DNA from: Cryptomeria japonica
Lineage: Eukaryota; Streptophyta; Pinopsida; Cupressales; Cupressaceae
NCBI RefSeq assembly: GCF_030272615.1
Contig: NC_081405.1
Coordinates: forward strand, 315,044,541 to 315,108,540
Reading direction: 5' to 3'
Length of the DNA stretch: 64,000 bases
This document shows positions 1 through 12,050 of the stretch, piece after piece. The position numbers were made by a program, and so were the translations under genes. Position 1 is the first letter of the stretch; every line of letters begins with the position of its first letter. The notes beneath the pieces were generated by a model, which was given only the letters and a program-made list of their open reading frames with translations, did no database searches and was not told the DNA's origin.

Positions 1-835
1 TACAAGAGATTTGATGATGATGAGAAGAAGGATAGATATAGAATTTTACAAGTGTGGTTTTTGTTGCACCAAAAGATCGACTTGTTAAAGAACGATACAA
101 CCACTAGACTTATAGAATCTGCAGGAGGCGGTTAAGTTATGTCACAAACCCAAGTGCTATGTTGCACAACACAAGGAGACCAAGAGCTCACATCTTGCAA
201 CAATCCCCCCCAGCGCAAGCAAAGGGTGTGAACCTGTGAACAAGGTCTGATACCACTTCTTACAAGTGTGGTTGTCATTGCACAAAAAGATCGACCTGTT
301 AATGCATGATACAATCACTAGATGTACAAAATCCATAAAAGGCAATTAAGCCATGTTATAAACTGAAGCACTGCACTACACAACACAAGGAGACCAAGGG
401 CTCACACCTTGCAACATATAATATATGATAGAAAGAAAAAGATAGATGATAGAGATAAAGGAAAAAGGATTCTATGTTCAATGCAAAAAAATCATCTAAG
501 AATGAAGATGGTGACGACTCAAATGAAGAATCACTATTTTTTTCTATGGATGAAAAGAACAAGGAAATATTCAAAAGATAGGAAGGAATGAAGAACAAGA
601 GAAATTTAGCTTGGATCATTAACTCATGATGCTCAAATAATACAACTGGTGATAAAGAGAAGCTCATTAATCTTGAGAAGTATGACAGAAGATCAACCAA
701 CTTTGCAAGAGAGAAATATAAACCTGTTTATGGGATACAAATCATTGCAATTGATGGTAAGAATACAACTAATGATGTTTATTGTGTTGAAGGTTTGATA
801 CATAAATTATTTTTTATTAGGATAAACAAGTTTTG
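1..835 (+). pseudogene. Copia gag-end / protease remnant, split by a TRIM-like insertion
   Basis: Positions 1-45 read as an acidic/basic gag tail (YKRFDDDEKKDRYR). After the insertion at 47-416 the frame continues at about 460-835 with a Lys/Ser-rich gag tail (SNEESLFFSMDEKNKE) and then the start of the aspartic protease, AWIINS*CSNNTTGDKEK followed by LINLEKY and, about 25 residues on, DGKNTTNDVYCVEGL. Copia elements normally have W-x-(L/I)-D-S-G-C/A-S-x-H at this place, so the catalytic Asp has become Asn and the Gly codon is a stop. No zinc knuckle is visible and pol is absent; at about 836 it abuts unrelated LINE-like sequence in the other orientation. It is a dead fragment. Family assignment is secure, the exact ends are not. 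Confidence 0.7.
47..416 (-). mobile_element. TRIM-like element (miniature LTR retrotransposon)
   Basis: Two direct copies of a ~157-bp sequence (about 47-202 and 260-416) flank only ~57 bp. Read on the minus strand the copies start TGTTGCAAG and end near CCACACTTGTA. Just inside the upstream copy lies TGGTATCAGACC (minus, 244-255), matching the initiator-Met tRNA primer site used by plant LTR elements. Just before the downstream copy lies a purine tract, GGGGGGAT (minus, 203-210). LTR, primer site, purine tract and a tiny non-coding interior are the definition of TRIM elements. The copies differ at perhaps a quarter of positions, so it is old. A clean target duplication was not found, so the ends are good to a few bases only. 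It has no coding capacity and would have needed enzymes from an autonomous element. Confidence 0.6.
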
Positions 836-2260
836 ATGGGGCCCCGAAACCCATATAATCAATAACTTGCCTTTGAATAATGGGCAAGACTACTTAGCAG
901 TGAAACACATGTTTTAGAAAGGACCTAAAACCTTCTATACTTATGGGCATCCAGATCCCAAAACTCAAAGGCTGCAAAAATAAATAGAAAAAGAAAGCAA
1001 CCACAATCAAATAAACTCCAGCCAATTAAACATCAGAATTAAAAAATTACAAACTGGGCTGGTAACAATAAGAGGTCAAACACTAGACCTCAAAGAGGCA
1101 CCCTCAGCCAACAAGAAGGGTTTTCCCAAGCTCCCATAACCTATAACAAAATCTTCAAGCTGCGCAACCCAACCAAACCTAAACCTAACCAAAACCAATC
1201 ACTAGCCAAATTGGGCCCTCTAAAACTACTAACATCCACCCTGTCCCTTAAAACAACAAACATAGGGTTTTTCCAGGCTTCCTCAATCTTGAGAATGGGT
1301 TTTACAAGGCTCCCACAACCTGATGAATTGGGTTTTGAAATAGCTCCCAAAGCCAACAACATTTTAGATTTTGAAAGGGCTCCCAGAACCCATAATGACT
1401 ACACATTATTAGCCTCCCAATAGCACATCCAAGCACATCTTGTAGCATTTGACTCCACCTCAAAAGGAGATAGGTCACCTCTAGCCAGGCCCATCTCCCC
1501 CTCCATAGAAGATAGGTCCACATCAATAGAAACAACCATAGTAACCCCAAGATGTAGAAAAGGAGTCACAATCACCAAAGCCATGGAGATAAGAAAAAGA
1601 AGGACAAAAAATACATCATCATAAAGAGAGTCAAGAGTCAAAAGATAAAGACATGAAAGACCGTCCTCCATCATTAGAATAAACATGAGTTTTGAATAGG
1701 ATCCCTTAACCTTCTACTAAAAAAAAGAACAAGGGATTCCACCAAGATCTTAGATCCAAAAATAGCCACCTCTTTGGGTTCTAATAGACTCCCCAAATCT
1801 AAATCATTTGGTTTTAGCATGGCTCCAAAAACCATATCACAAAGAGTAAAAAAACTCTAGCCAAACTCAAGAAAGAAAAGGATAAGTGGGAGCCATAGAA
1901 TCCTCAGCCTCATTCATAATGGCACGAGAGGAGAGCTCTTATTCTAAAAGAAAAAATCCACCCAATACAGCTCCCAACATCCAATTAAAGAAAGAAAAGA
2001 AAAACACACCTACCTCTCAATAGGAGATGGAATCACCTCAATAGACACAAATACAAAAAATCCTTGAAAAGGAGAACAAAGAGAGTAACCAAGAAAACAA
2101 ACAGAGCCAAAGCCCTCTAAAAATACTATCGAACAACACTCCGAAGAAAACCAAAGGCCTTGACAATAAGCAATAGGTGAAGAAAAAAACCCCTAACCCA
2201 AAATAGGGACGCAACACAATCTTACCAAAACCCATAGTGAGATCAGCACACCAAACCTAT
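836..2260 (-). mobile_element. LINE-like 3' region (non-coding remnant)
   Basis: The left end, read on the minus strand, has GGGTTTCGGGGCCCCAT followed by AAAACTTG. The same tail closes the LINE relative at 42363-42420 (GGTTTCGGGTCCCCATAAAA), so 836 is taken as its 3' end. Going upstream the segment has stop-rich frames and a degenerate ~26-bp unit repeated several times (see the repeat entry at 900-1840). No reverse transcriptase or RNase H is visible. It is bounded at about 2260 by the end of a Copia LTR on the same strand. Identification rests on the shared tail only. Confidence 0.45.
900..1840. repeat. Dispersed ~26-bp semi-palindromic unit
   Basis: At least seven degenerate copies of a unit of the form GGGTTTTGAAAGGGCTCCCA followed by GAACCC occur, for example near 908, 1120, 1267, 1300, 1328, 1367, 1690 and 1812. 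Each starts with GGTTT-type and ends with AACC-type sequence, so each is an imperfect inverted repeat around a GGGCTCCC-like core. Spacing is irregular (30 to several hundred bp), so this is not a simple tandem array. It lies inside the LINE-like 3' region. Confidence 0.5.
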
Positions 2261-3580
2261 TGGCAACAACAATGATGGAAAACTGAGTGGGGGGGTGAAT
2301 TAGTTTTCATCGGATTAATAAAATCAACCACAAATATAGATATGATAAACTACAATAATAAAAAAAATAAAGAAATAGATAGAACAACACACAACACCAA
2401 GATTTTGACGTGAAAAACTTGGTTAAGGAAAAAACCATGGTGGGAACCTACCCACAATAAGATGATACTTTGTAGTAGTATGTGAAAATATTACAATGGG
2501 GAATGCACAAGCATTCAGGCACACTGGCTAGAGCTCACTTCTCAAAATATAATGACCCAAAAGGCTACAACCCTCAACGACGGTCCATGGACTTACAACA
2601 AGATTCAAAATATAATTCAAAAGGATTGAACTACAATAAGAGCATCTCCAAATCATTGATGATAGTTCTGGTTAAGCATAATTGTCTGCTATGTAATACC
2701 AATCTCTTCTCAATTAGAATACCGAAGGATGAATCACTTGCTCACACATACACCACTCTCTGATAATGCAGCCACAACCCTATGCCCAAATTACGTGACA
2801 ATATCACCTATTTATATAATTCATCAATCTTGACAACAAGGTCGACTAAATCCTCAACTCATAATTACAAAATTACAACATATGATAGAAATATTGACCA
2901 CCAAACCAATATAATGATATACATGATATAACATGGACCTAGTTAAAATCTCCAAACATGCAACACCACCAAAAATCATGCCAAGATCAACTGCAACATG
3001 CTACACCACCAGGAAAACCACATAAAATGAAGAACATCACTGGTTTAGAAAAATCACCAAAAACTCGCACAATAATCAATTTTAATCATCAAAACAAATA
3101 TGATAAAATTAGGAAACACTAGTAAGAATATTAGAATAATTAGTAATAGCTGCACCGACACCACTTATCAAATCTTCATCTGTCAATGTCTGAAAGTCGA
3201 ACACTAAAACAAAAGCTACTATCACAAAGAAAGAGAACTTATGGAGCACCAAATAATGAACCATCTACAATGAAGATAGACAAGATCATTCCAAACAATA
3301 TCCCGAAAAATCAACTCAAGATCTTATTACACTGGAATATACCAGAGGAAATACTGAACTTTGCAAAGCACTGATCTAGAAAAGAAACTACAAAACTAGA
3401 TCATATGATATGATCAATTAAGCTTCCCAGATCACCAAAAAAAATATAAAGGAATATAATGATACTATAAATAATCCATACACCAAACCATAATCTCAAT
3501 AAACCAATCTGTAATCACCAGAGGAGGAATATGTTGACATCAATGACAACAACATATCCTAGGAGCAACAATACCCAGCA
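2261..3580 (-). repeat. Copia 3' LTR (minus-strand element)
   Basis: On the minus strand it begins TGCTGGGTATTGTTGC right after the purine tract AATGGGGGAGAT (3581-3592), contains TTGTTGTCATTGATGTCAAC near its start, and ends with the AATTCACCCCCCCACTCAG motif and GTTGTTGCCA. The pairing of a TTGTCATTGATG start with a CACCCCC...CTCAG end is shared with the LTRs at 42631, 48535 and 9709 here. The matching 5' LTR is missing. The plus-strand reading frames in it (for example 2482-2763) are not coding. Confidence 0.65.
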
Positions 3581-3592
3581 ATCTCCCCCATT

Positions 3593-5790
3593 GGCATTAA
3601 TGGAAACATATGAATATGAAAAACAATCAATGCAAATTAAAAAAACATCTCCAATAGAAACCCCCTAAGATCAAGAAAATAAAATAGTTTTTCACATGCT
3701 TCTCTCTCCCTTTGATAGCAATGCCAAAGATCTCAAAATAGAAAATTGAACTCTCTCCAATAAACAGATAACCAATCTAACACACTACTCCACCAGAGGA
3801 GAAGAACCAACTCATAAATCTATATAAAATGAAATAAGACTGTAAATTCCACTAGACTGGTGCAACTCAATGCATCTAGTATTCATCAGGAGGGGTGGAT
3901 ACCCCTAACTTTTCTCTCAAATAAAAAAATGTATATGCATGGAAAGGCTTAGTGAAAATATAAACAATATTTTCCTTTGTAAACACATATTCCAGCTTCA
4001 CTTCCTATTCCCCTACTTTTTCTCTCAAGATATGATATTTGAGTAACACATGTTTATTTTTTGAATGTTGCACCTGATTCTTTGACATTTATTGAATAGC
4101 ACTAGAATTATCACAATATATGAGAGTAGGCTCATTGTAGATAAATTAGATATCCTTCAACATTTTCTTCATCCAAACTACCTGAGTGCAACTACCAACA
4201 ACAACAATGTACTCAGTTTCAACAATAGCTAAGGACACTGAATCTTGTTTCTTACTAGCCCATGAAACCAATTTATTACCCAAAAAGAAAGCACCATTGG
4301 AGGTACTCTTCCAGCCATCAACATCACCAACCCAATCTACATCAGTTTAAGAACATAACATGAAATCATCATTCCTCGAATACCACAAACCATAATCCAC
4401 AGTTCCCTTCAATTATCTGAATATTCTCTTTAGAGCAGTGAAATGACTTTGTTTATGATCAACTTGGTATCTTGCAATCATGTACACAACATGCATAATG
4501 TGTGATCTAGTCTAAGTATGATATAGTAGTCCACCAACCATAGATTTGTACAAACTCTAATTAGCTTTCAGAGATTCATCATTTTTAGACAATTTGTAGC
4601 CAATCACCATAAGAGTTCCAACTAGTTTGGAGTTATCTAACCCAAAATTCTTATGTAATTCCTTCACATATTTACTTTTAGATATAAAAATATCTTTTGC
4701 AGTCTATGAAATTTGCAAACCTAAGAAATTTTTTATCTCACCTATCATAGACATCTCAAATTCTTTTTCATATCACCAACAAACTTCATACTCAAGTCAT
4801 CGTCTCTTCCAAAGATAATATCATCAACAAAAAATTCAACAATCAAGATGTTATCATTCTTAGTCTTAAAATATAGATTACTATCAATAACACCTTTATT
4901 AAATCCATAAAGAGATTTATTCAGTTTACATACCATGTCTCCATCATTTGATAATGAAAATAATTGTAGACTTCTTCCTCAAGATCACCATTCAGAAAAG
5001 ATGACTTGACATCCATCCAATACACCTTGAAATATTTATAAGAAACATATGAAAGCAATAGTCTAATAGTTTCAAGTCTGGCTATAAGAGAAAAAGTCTC
5101 ATAATGAATTCCTTTCTTTTGTGAATATCCTTTGCATACCAGTCTTGCTTTATTTCGGACAACTTCATCAACTTCATTCAATTTATTGTTGAATAACCAT
5201 TTACTACCAATAACATTTTTATCTTTAGGTGTAGGCACAAGTTCCAATGTGTTATTCTTTTCAATCTAATCTAATTCTTTGTTTGTAGCCCTCATCTCGT
5301 TTTCATATTTGCAGGCCTCAACAACATCTTTAGGTTCAACTTTGCAAATCAAGCATACCTCTTTACCAACTAGCCTTCTTCTAGTCATCACACCTTTATT
5401 TTTATCTCTAATAATCTGATTTTCAGAATGATTCAATCTTAAATACCTTGTAGTCTTCTGATTATTTTGATATTCAGCTTCTTGCACCTCTCCACTGACA
5501 ACAACAACATTTGGATTAACTATCTCTACCAAATCATTTTTCTTTAATTCTTCAGTTTGAATAATATTTATAATAATGTGTTGACCATCATCACATCCGC
5601 AAGTTCTGATTTCTTTTCCAAGGTTCACATCCATCTTCACATTTGCACTTTCCACTATCTTTCTCAGTCTCTTATTGTAGCACCAATAGACTTTACTCTT
5701 TATTGAATATCCCAAGAAAATTCCTTCATCGCTTCTTGCATCAAACTTGCCTATGTCATCATCTCTCTTGATATAACATTTGTTCCATTT
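3593..5790 (-). pseudogene. Copia pol remnant: integrase end, reverse transcriptase, RNase H
   Basis: Read on the minus strand from 5790: the integrase C-terminal part (KRDDDIGKFDARSDEGIF, then LGYS), an acidic linker (about 5266-5715), then reverse transcriptase starting near 5250 ([52 protein letters not shown]). The catalytic box appears as FVDDIIFG near 4800-4830. RNase H follows at about 4650-3900 ([26 protein letters not shown]). Many stops and frameshifts break it. It runs into the purine tract and 3' LTR at 3580. The 5' half (gag, protease, integrase core) is missing; the break coincides with the start of the plus-strand LINE at about 5791, which probably inserted here or marks a recombination joint. 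Confidence 0.8.
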
Positions 5791-8700
5791 CTCGGATTGG
5801 TTCTGACCACTTTCCTGTGATTTTTGTGGCAGACAATATAAGTGTTAAAAGAAACTTTATGTTTATATTTGAAAGGATGTGTCTGGACCATCCTAACCTT
5901 AAGAAGGTCATTGAGAAGTGGTGGTCTATTTATGTCAAAGGTACTGCGATGTATAGAATGGCAAAAAAATTAAGGCATGTGAAAGATAATATAAAGAAAT
6001 GGAACAAGGAAGTTTTGGGGGATATTTTTGTTGCCAAGTCCAAAACCCAACTTGAGCTAAAGGAAATATAGGATAAAATCCAAACCAGCCGATACAATGA
6101 TGTGTCTATCAGGGAGGAAAATGAAGTTCTTGTTAAGTATCATAAGATTATTAGAAGAGAAGAATAATTTTGGAAACAACAGGCCAGATCTCTTTGGCTT
6201 AAAGCTAGGGATAAAAATACCAAGTTCTTCCATATGACTGCTATGAAACATAAGGTTGCTAATAGGATCTCAAAGTTGAGAATTGGTGGAATTGAAAAAA
6301 GGAAGGACGATGAGATTGGGAATGAAGCTAGGATTTTTTTCAAATATCTTCTCTTAGCAGATTGTGGTCCAGATGATATTTCTCAAAGGGCCCTCTTACA
6401 ACCCATTACGTTCATCATTAATGATGTTAAGAACAATGCTTTGGTGGCCATTCCCTTTGAGGAGGAAGTTAAGAAATGGGTTTTATCCTTTGTTGGTAAT
6501 AAAGCCTCAGGTCCGGATGGGTTACTGATGTTCTTCTTTGAAACCTTTTGGAACACTCTCAAATGCGATGTGGTTAAAGGAGTGAAGGAATTTTATGGGG
6601 CTATGATTATGTAAAAGGAACTCAATGCTACTTTTCTGGTTCTGATTCGCAAATGTCCTGGGGCTGATTCCATGGATCAGTTTCATTCGATAAGCTTATG
6701 CAATTCTTTCTATAAAATTATCTCGAAGGTGGTTAAGTTGGTAGTCTTTTAATGATTCTCCCTTCTATAATATCACCCCAATAGAGTGGCTCCATTCCTG
6801 GTAGACAAATCCTTGACTCTATCATTACTATTCATGAAAAAAATACACTCGCTAGTGAAATCAAAGAAACAAGGCTTCCTAATGAAGTTGGACTTGTCTA
6901 AAGTCTATGATCATGTGGACTAGGGCTTGTTTGCTAAGGTGCTTGGTGCTTTTGGCTTCTATGATAGGTTTATTCAATTGATTTACTAACTTATATTGAC
7001 TCCTTTCTCTATCATTGTGAATGGTGTGCCTTCACCCATCTTTAAAACTTCTAGGGGCATCAAGAAGGGGGATCCCATCTCCCCTATTTTCTTCATTATT
7101 CTAGGTAGATTTATTAGCAAATTTGTTTCTTAGGGTCTTATGTTGGGAGTCTCTCCCTCTTGTAGTTTCAAATCTCGTTCCCACTAGCAATTTGTTGATG
7201 ATACCATATTAATGGGCACTTCATCAATCAAAGAATCCTCTACTATGAAGAACCATCCAAAAATTTATAGTTCTACTTCGGGTCATATAATTAATTGCGA
7301 GAAAAGCTATATTTTATTCTTCAACACCCTAGAGGATAGACAAAATAGGATGGCCCAAATCCTTGGTTGCCAAATTGGAAAGCCCCCATCTATTTACCTA
7401 GGTCTTCCTTTGGGCACTAAACCTATGGATTTGTTTTGGAACACTCTTGTTGATAGATTCAGTAGGAAGTTGGCTGGTTGGAAAGAGAGCCTTCTTAGTC
7501 GAGCTGGTAAAATCAATCTTTTAAAATCTTCTCTCTAGAGTCTTCCAATTTATTCTTTAAGCATATTCAAAATTCTTGGAAAATTTACAGATGCTATTCA
7601 GAAAATTCAAAAAGATTTAGTTTGGTACGGGGTTGAGAAGAAGAAGAGAGTTTCCCTCATTACCTGGAAGAATGTCTGCAAACCCAAAAAGTTGGGGGGT
7701 CTGGGATTAAAAAATATTAGAACCCTAAACAAGACCCTTTTGGCCAAACAAATATGGGAAATGGAGAGAGGAATGATATTTCAAAGGTTAAATACTTACG
7801 TGTGGTTCCTACCATGGAATATTTCCTTACCTCTAATCAGATAACAAGTGGCTCTACTATTTGGAATAGTGTTAACCATGCTAAAGGTATTGTTAGTGTA
7901 GGCAAAGTTTGGGCCATGGGTAATGGCAGGAAGGTGGATTTCTGGGACGATACCTCGATTGCAGGAGGTCCTCTCAATACTAATTGTGTTTCTTAGATGA
8001 TCATCCATAAATGCAAGGAGAAGTTTTGTGTTAAAGTTCTTGACTACAGGAGAGATCAAAAGTGGGTGGACCTCAGCTCTATTGATCCCAACCTAAAGCA
8101 GGTAAACCTAGTGATCAACCATGCAATTTTAAATCTTAGAAGGGAGGACCACCAAGTGTGGAGCAGTACCTCTTCAGGGTTTTATTCTATGGCATCTATT
8201 GTCCTTATGTTGGCTCAGTCACATGACCCTATCCCCTATTGGGCTAAGGCCTGGCATTCAGGTTTGACCCCTAAAATTAATATTTTTTTTATGAATTCTT
8301 TGCGAAATAAGATACTAACCACAGATAACTTGAGAAAGAGGGGTTTCTACATCCCCAATAGATTTTATCTTTGTCTCAATGATGAGGAATTTGTGAAACA
8401 CATTTTTATATATTTTCCTTACATCCAACCTATCTGGGCTATGTTTTTTCAGCATTGGGGTTTGAATTAGGTGTTCCAAAAGGAGATTCAAGACCGTTTC
8501 AAGAGTTGGTACTGCAATAAAAACAATTTGACCATAAGAAATTTATGGAAGTTTTCCTTTCCACATATCGTTTAGGGTATCTAGAAAGAGAGGGATAACA
8601 AAATCTTCAAGAATGATGTTAACCCCTCTGAGATGGTTTGGGCCAAGATAAAATAGAATTTTCTTGAGAATGTGATGGCTAGGGGAGATCATTATTGCAA

Positions 8701-9240
8701 TAGTCAGGAGGATTTTGATGTTCTCAAAAGATGGAACATCCCATCCTACATGGACATCAATACCAACCAACTGAAAAGAAGTACGTGCAACTAGTCTTTT
8801 CCTCCTAATGACTAGTTGAAGGCTAACTTTGATGGGGCTGCTAAAAGGAACCCAGGGCCTGTTGGCTATGGTGGAGTTATCTAGAATGGTGCTGGCTTTT
8901 GCATTGGGGTGGTGACCTTTCCCTTCATGAACTAGACTAATCATTTGGTTGAAGCTATGGGCACCCTCCAAGCTATCAATTTAGCACATAATCTAGGAGT
9001 CAAATTTTTATGGCTAGAGGGGGATTCTAAAAACATTATCAATTTCCTTCTTGGTAAACACCAACCCTTGTGGACAATAAAAAAAATATCATTGCTTCAG
9101 CTAGGGAGATCCTTAAGGGGTTCGATCAATGCTATAGTTCTCATGATTATAGAGAGGCCAAGATGAGTGTGGACTGGGCCGCCAATGAGGCAGTACGAAG
9201 TGGGAAAATCAAGATTCGGAATAGTAAGGGGGAGCTCCCT
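5791..9240 (+). pseudogene. 5'-truncated LINE ORF2: end of endonuclease, reverse transcriptase, zf-RVT, RNase H
   Basis: Begins in the last motif of the AP endonuclease (GSDHFPVIF, 5795), so the element is 5'-truncated, as LINEs usually are. The order is then: linker (6170-6250, SLWLKARDKNTKFFH), reverse transcriptase (NKASGPDGL near 6495; KKGDPISPIFF near 7065; FVDDTILMG near 7190), thumb region (LGLPLGTKPMD near 7400; WKESLLSRAGKINLL near 7485), zinc-binding zf-RVT region (near 8330-8470) and RNase H (NFDGAAKRNPGPVGYGGVI near 8827; LEGDSKN near 9018). Frequent stops (TAG, TAA) and frameshifts make it dead. The longest open pieces are 6234-6614, 7212-7538 and 7997-8470. LINE ORF2 normally drives its own target-primed reverse transcription; this copy cannot. 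Confidence 0.85.
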
Positions 9241-9708
9241 TGAGTGGCACATGACATATTAAATTAGGAAGAAATCATTTTTTGAGATGGTGGGGGAGAT
9301 TGTGTCATCATGAAATGGTTTTGTATGCAGTTGAATAGGAGGTACATTAATAATTGCTAGATCACCTTGCATGCTTTGTGGGTGCTTTATTCTATTTGGA
9401 GTGGAAGCATTAGAAATGTCTATTGGCTTGTAGTGGTTTCTTCCCTGCTAATTAGAAAGTCCACAACGAAGAGTGGTATTTGTAGGAAATCATAGTTGAT
9501 AGAAATCGATAAGAAAATTGGAGGAAATGGTAAGAAAAAGGAGGCAACCCAAATTGATAAATGGAGGGACCATCCTTAGGTCAGGGCTTTGCTGCAAGCA
9601 ACTAAAATGACTTATTTTATGGAGAGAATGCAAGAGAAACAACTACAAATTATAAGGATTTTCAAAAAGGGATGGAATTATTGGCATTATACACTCAGAT
9701 GAGAAAGG
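9241..9708 (+). other. LINE sequence between RNase H and a downstream coding remnant
   Basis: Decayed frames continue past RNase H (for example LNRRYINNC, a hydrophobic stretch around WVLYSIWSGSIRNVYWLVVV near 9380-9440, then a Lys-rich stretch). The minus-strand relative at 51400-51630 has a comparable hydrophobic run in the same position, so this is probably part of the element rather than flank. It is interrupted at about 9709 by a solo LTR. Confidence 0.4.
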
Positions 9709-10590
9709 TGGATGTTGTCATTGATGGAAACAAGGTTTCACAAGTTCACACTGACAATAGACTTCACCTACCGGCACTGGCAGATACAACAAGGTTTATT
9801 CACACCGACATCTAGTTTACACTAACAGAAGGTTATACCGGCATTCTAGGCCAACTTGACAATAGTATTGTTTATGCGAAATAAATTGTAATGTAAATTA
9901 TAAATGTATGGCCGACATGTTGTATTGTAGTGACTCATATATTTATGAGTTCTTGTAGGTCATTTGGTATGTATGAAATGAAGTAAGTGGTAATATAAGA
10001 TAAGATAGGATCTGATAGAGAATAGTTGTATATGCATTTTGATGTGTTTATTTTGGAGCGAATAAGAAGCAGAGTAGAGAAAAGACTATTTTGTATAAGC
10101 AGAATCATTTGACAGCATACCATTAAGGATTTTTGGCAGAGGCAGAATTGGTATCGGACAGAGCATAATAGAGAACTTATCCAACATTTTGATGCAAATT
10201 GTAAGAGTTCATTTTTCTATTTACATCAGTGTTGTAGTTATTATGACTCCAATTTTGTTGAGAAGTGAGTTCTAGGTAGATGGCCTTCCTGCATGTGCAT
10301 GCCCCCTTTTTTGTACTAAGTAATATTTATTCCTATGGCTAGTGAGTAAATATTGTGGGTCACAAATCCCATCGATGTTTTTCCCTTACCGGGTTTCCTC
10401 ACCAAAATATTTGTGTTATGGTGTGCATTGATGTTGATTCTTTTGTTTCTCTTTACTGCATTATTTTTTGCTTACCAGTATATTAATCCTAGTTACAGAA
10501 TTGCAAATAAGCTTAAATATTTGATCTATCGGTCAAACACTGATTCACTCCCCCTCTCAGTGTCTTTAGGATTAATCAATTATCTAACAA
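9709..10590 (+). repeat. Solo LTR, Copia type
   Basis: Starts near GTGGATGTTGTCATTGATGG and ends with ATTCACTCCCCCTCTCAGTG and then ATTATCTAACA. This start/end pair matches the Copia LTRs at 42631-44079 and 48535-49947. No primer site, gag or pol follows, and the LINE-derived reading frame resumes at about 10591, so only one LTR remains, as after LTR-LTR recombination. Its inside has no genes. The target duplication could not be resolved and the start may lie at 9709 or 9713. Confidence 0.6.
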
Positions 10591-12050
10591 GAATAAGGGC
10601 ACCTTGACCATTGGCAGTAGGAAGGTCAAGGTGAATGAAACCATGATCGCTAAGGCTACGGGTCTAATGATTGACGATAAATTCCCTAAGGACAAGGAGG
10701 AGAAAGCCAAGATGGTGAAGGGAAGTACACTTAATACTTCCCTAAGGTAATTAAGTTGATATGACGATGAGTTTTGTTTTCTATTATAAAATTTATCACT
10801 TTAGATGGGAGATTTACTAGGGTTTACAACCATCATTTTGATATTCTCAACCATTTCTAGTATAAGGAGAAAATTTCCATCCCATATTATTTATTTTGTG
10901 CCCTAAATATTGGGATAAAGGATGCTATCTCCAACCCCAAAACCAATCCTTCTATGCATGAGGGTCTTATGGTGATTTTGTACAATCACATCAAGAATAC
11001 AATAGTTCATCTGAATATTGCAGAGGTTTCTGACTGAGACGAGGAATTGGAAGACTCAGATGATGATGATGGCGAAGGTTACGAAACTGAAGCTGATGTT
11101 GAGGATGACCCCCATATCATTGGGTCAAGCAAGAAAAGAAGAAAAATAGGGCAAGAGGATTAGAGTAAAAGGCTGGCCAGAAGGAACTAGAAGGGGGAGG
11201 ATGATGAAAGCTAGTATGAGGAGGAAGATGACATTGAAGATGATATTGAGACTGACAACGAGGAGGTCCAAATCTTGTCTAGCCAGAAGCATAAAAAGAA
11301 AAATCTACAAAATGAGGATGTGGGAGATAATAACCATTTGCCCTTCTCGACTGGTTCTAAGGATAAGGGCCTGGCTGGGTAGGAAAGCTTCATGAAAGAA
11401 TCTAAGAGTGCAAATTTGAAGGAGGTAGGTTTGGAGGTGAATTTGGATCCTACGAGAGATAAGGCTCAGGATGGCTCCCATCTAGATATTGACCTTTGTT
11501 TGAAAAATGGCACTGATAGCTTCAACATAGCAAGCAAAAAAGCTAAGTAAACCCAGGAAGCCAATACAATTGAGACTTTTTAGAAGCTATTGGCACTGGT
11601 AAATTTAGCTCGCTCTATGATTGTTTAAGTGAAATTACCAAATCAATCAGTAATGCTGAGGAGATCATTAATGTCCAACGTAATAGCTTCCAAATCCTAG
11701 AGAATAGAGTTGGGGCTATTGAAAAAAGGCTAGAAGGGGTTGAGAATACGCTCAAGAAGATTGGGGAATAGAGTCATAAGATCTTAAAGGCCATCACTAC
11801 AAGAATGAAGGTTCTTATCAGCAAGTTTGATAGTGATCAAGGGGAAAAGGCCTCTGGGGACTTCACTGGGGTGAAGAAAGACACCCTTGAAGATAAGGAG
11901 ACTGGTCATGGTAGAATAACTCATGCGAGCACCAGAAAAAAGAAAATCCAAAGCAAGGAGATTGTGAAAATTAAGTAAATTGTTGAGAACATGAAGCAAT
12001 TGGAGCTGGAAGTTGTCGAGCTGCTTAAGAACTTTACCTAGCCTTGGCTT
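10591..12050 (+). pseudogene. Uncharacterised coding remnant downstream of LINE RNase H
   Basis: Translations in shifting frames give GSRKVKVNETMIAKATGL (near 10615), a segment with DGRFTRVYNHHFDILNHF (near 10805), KISIPYYLFCALNIGIKDAI (near 10870) and MHEGLMVILYNHI, then a long acidic Asp/Glu stretch (11035-11250), and a coiled-coil-like end (KLEGVENTLKK, near 11735; IVENMKQLELEVVELLKN, near 11985). The same blocks in the same order occur on the minus strand at 51320-49948 plus 42630-42540, again downstream of a LINE RNase H. I do not recognise the family. The Phe-Pro-Tyr-Tyr-Leu region and acidic tail resemble poorly characterised plant transposon-associated proteins. Many stops; not functional. 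Confidence 0.55.
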
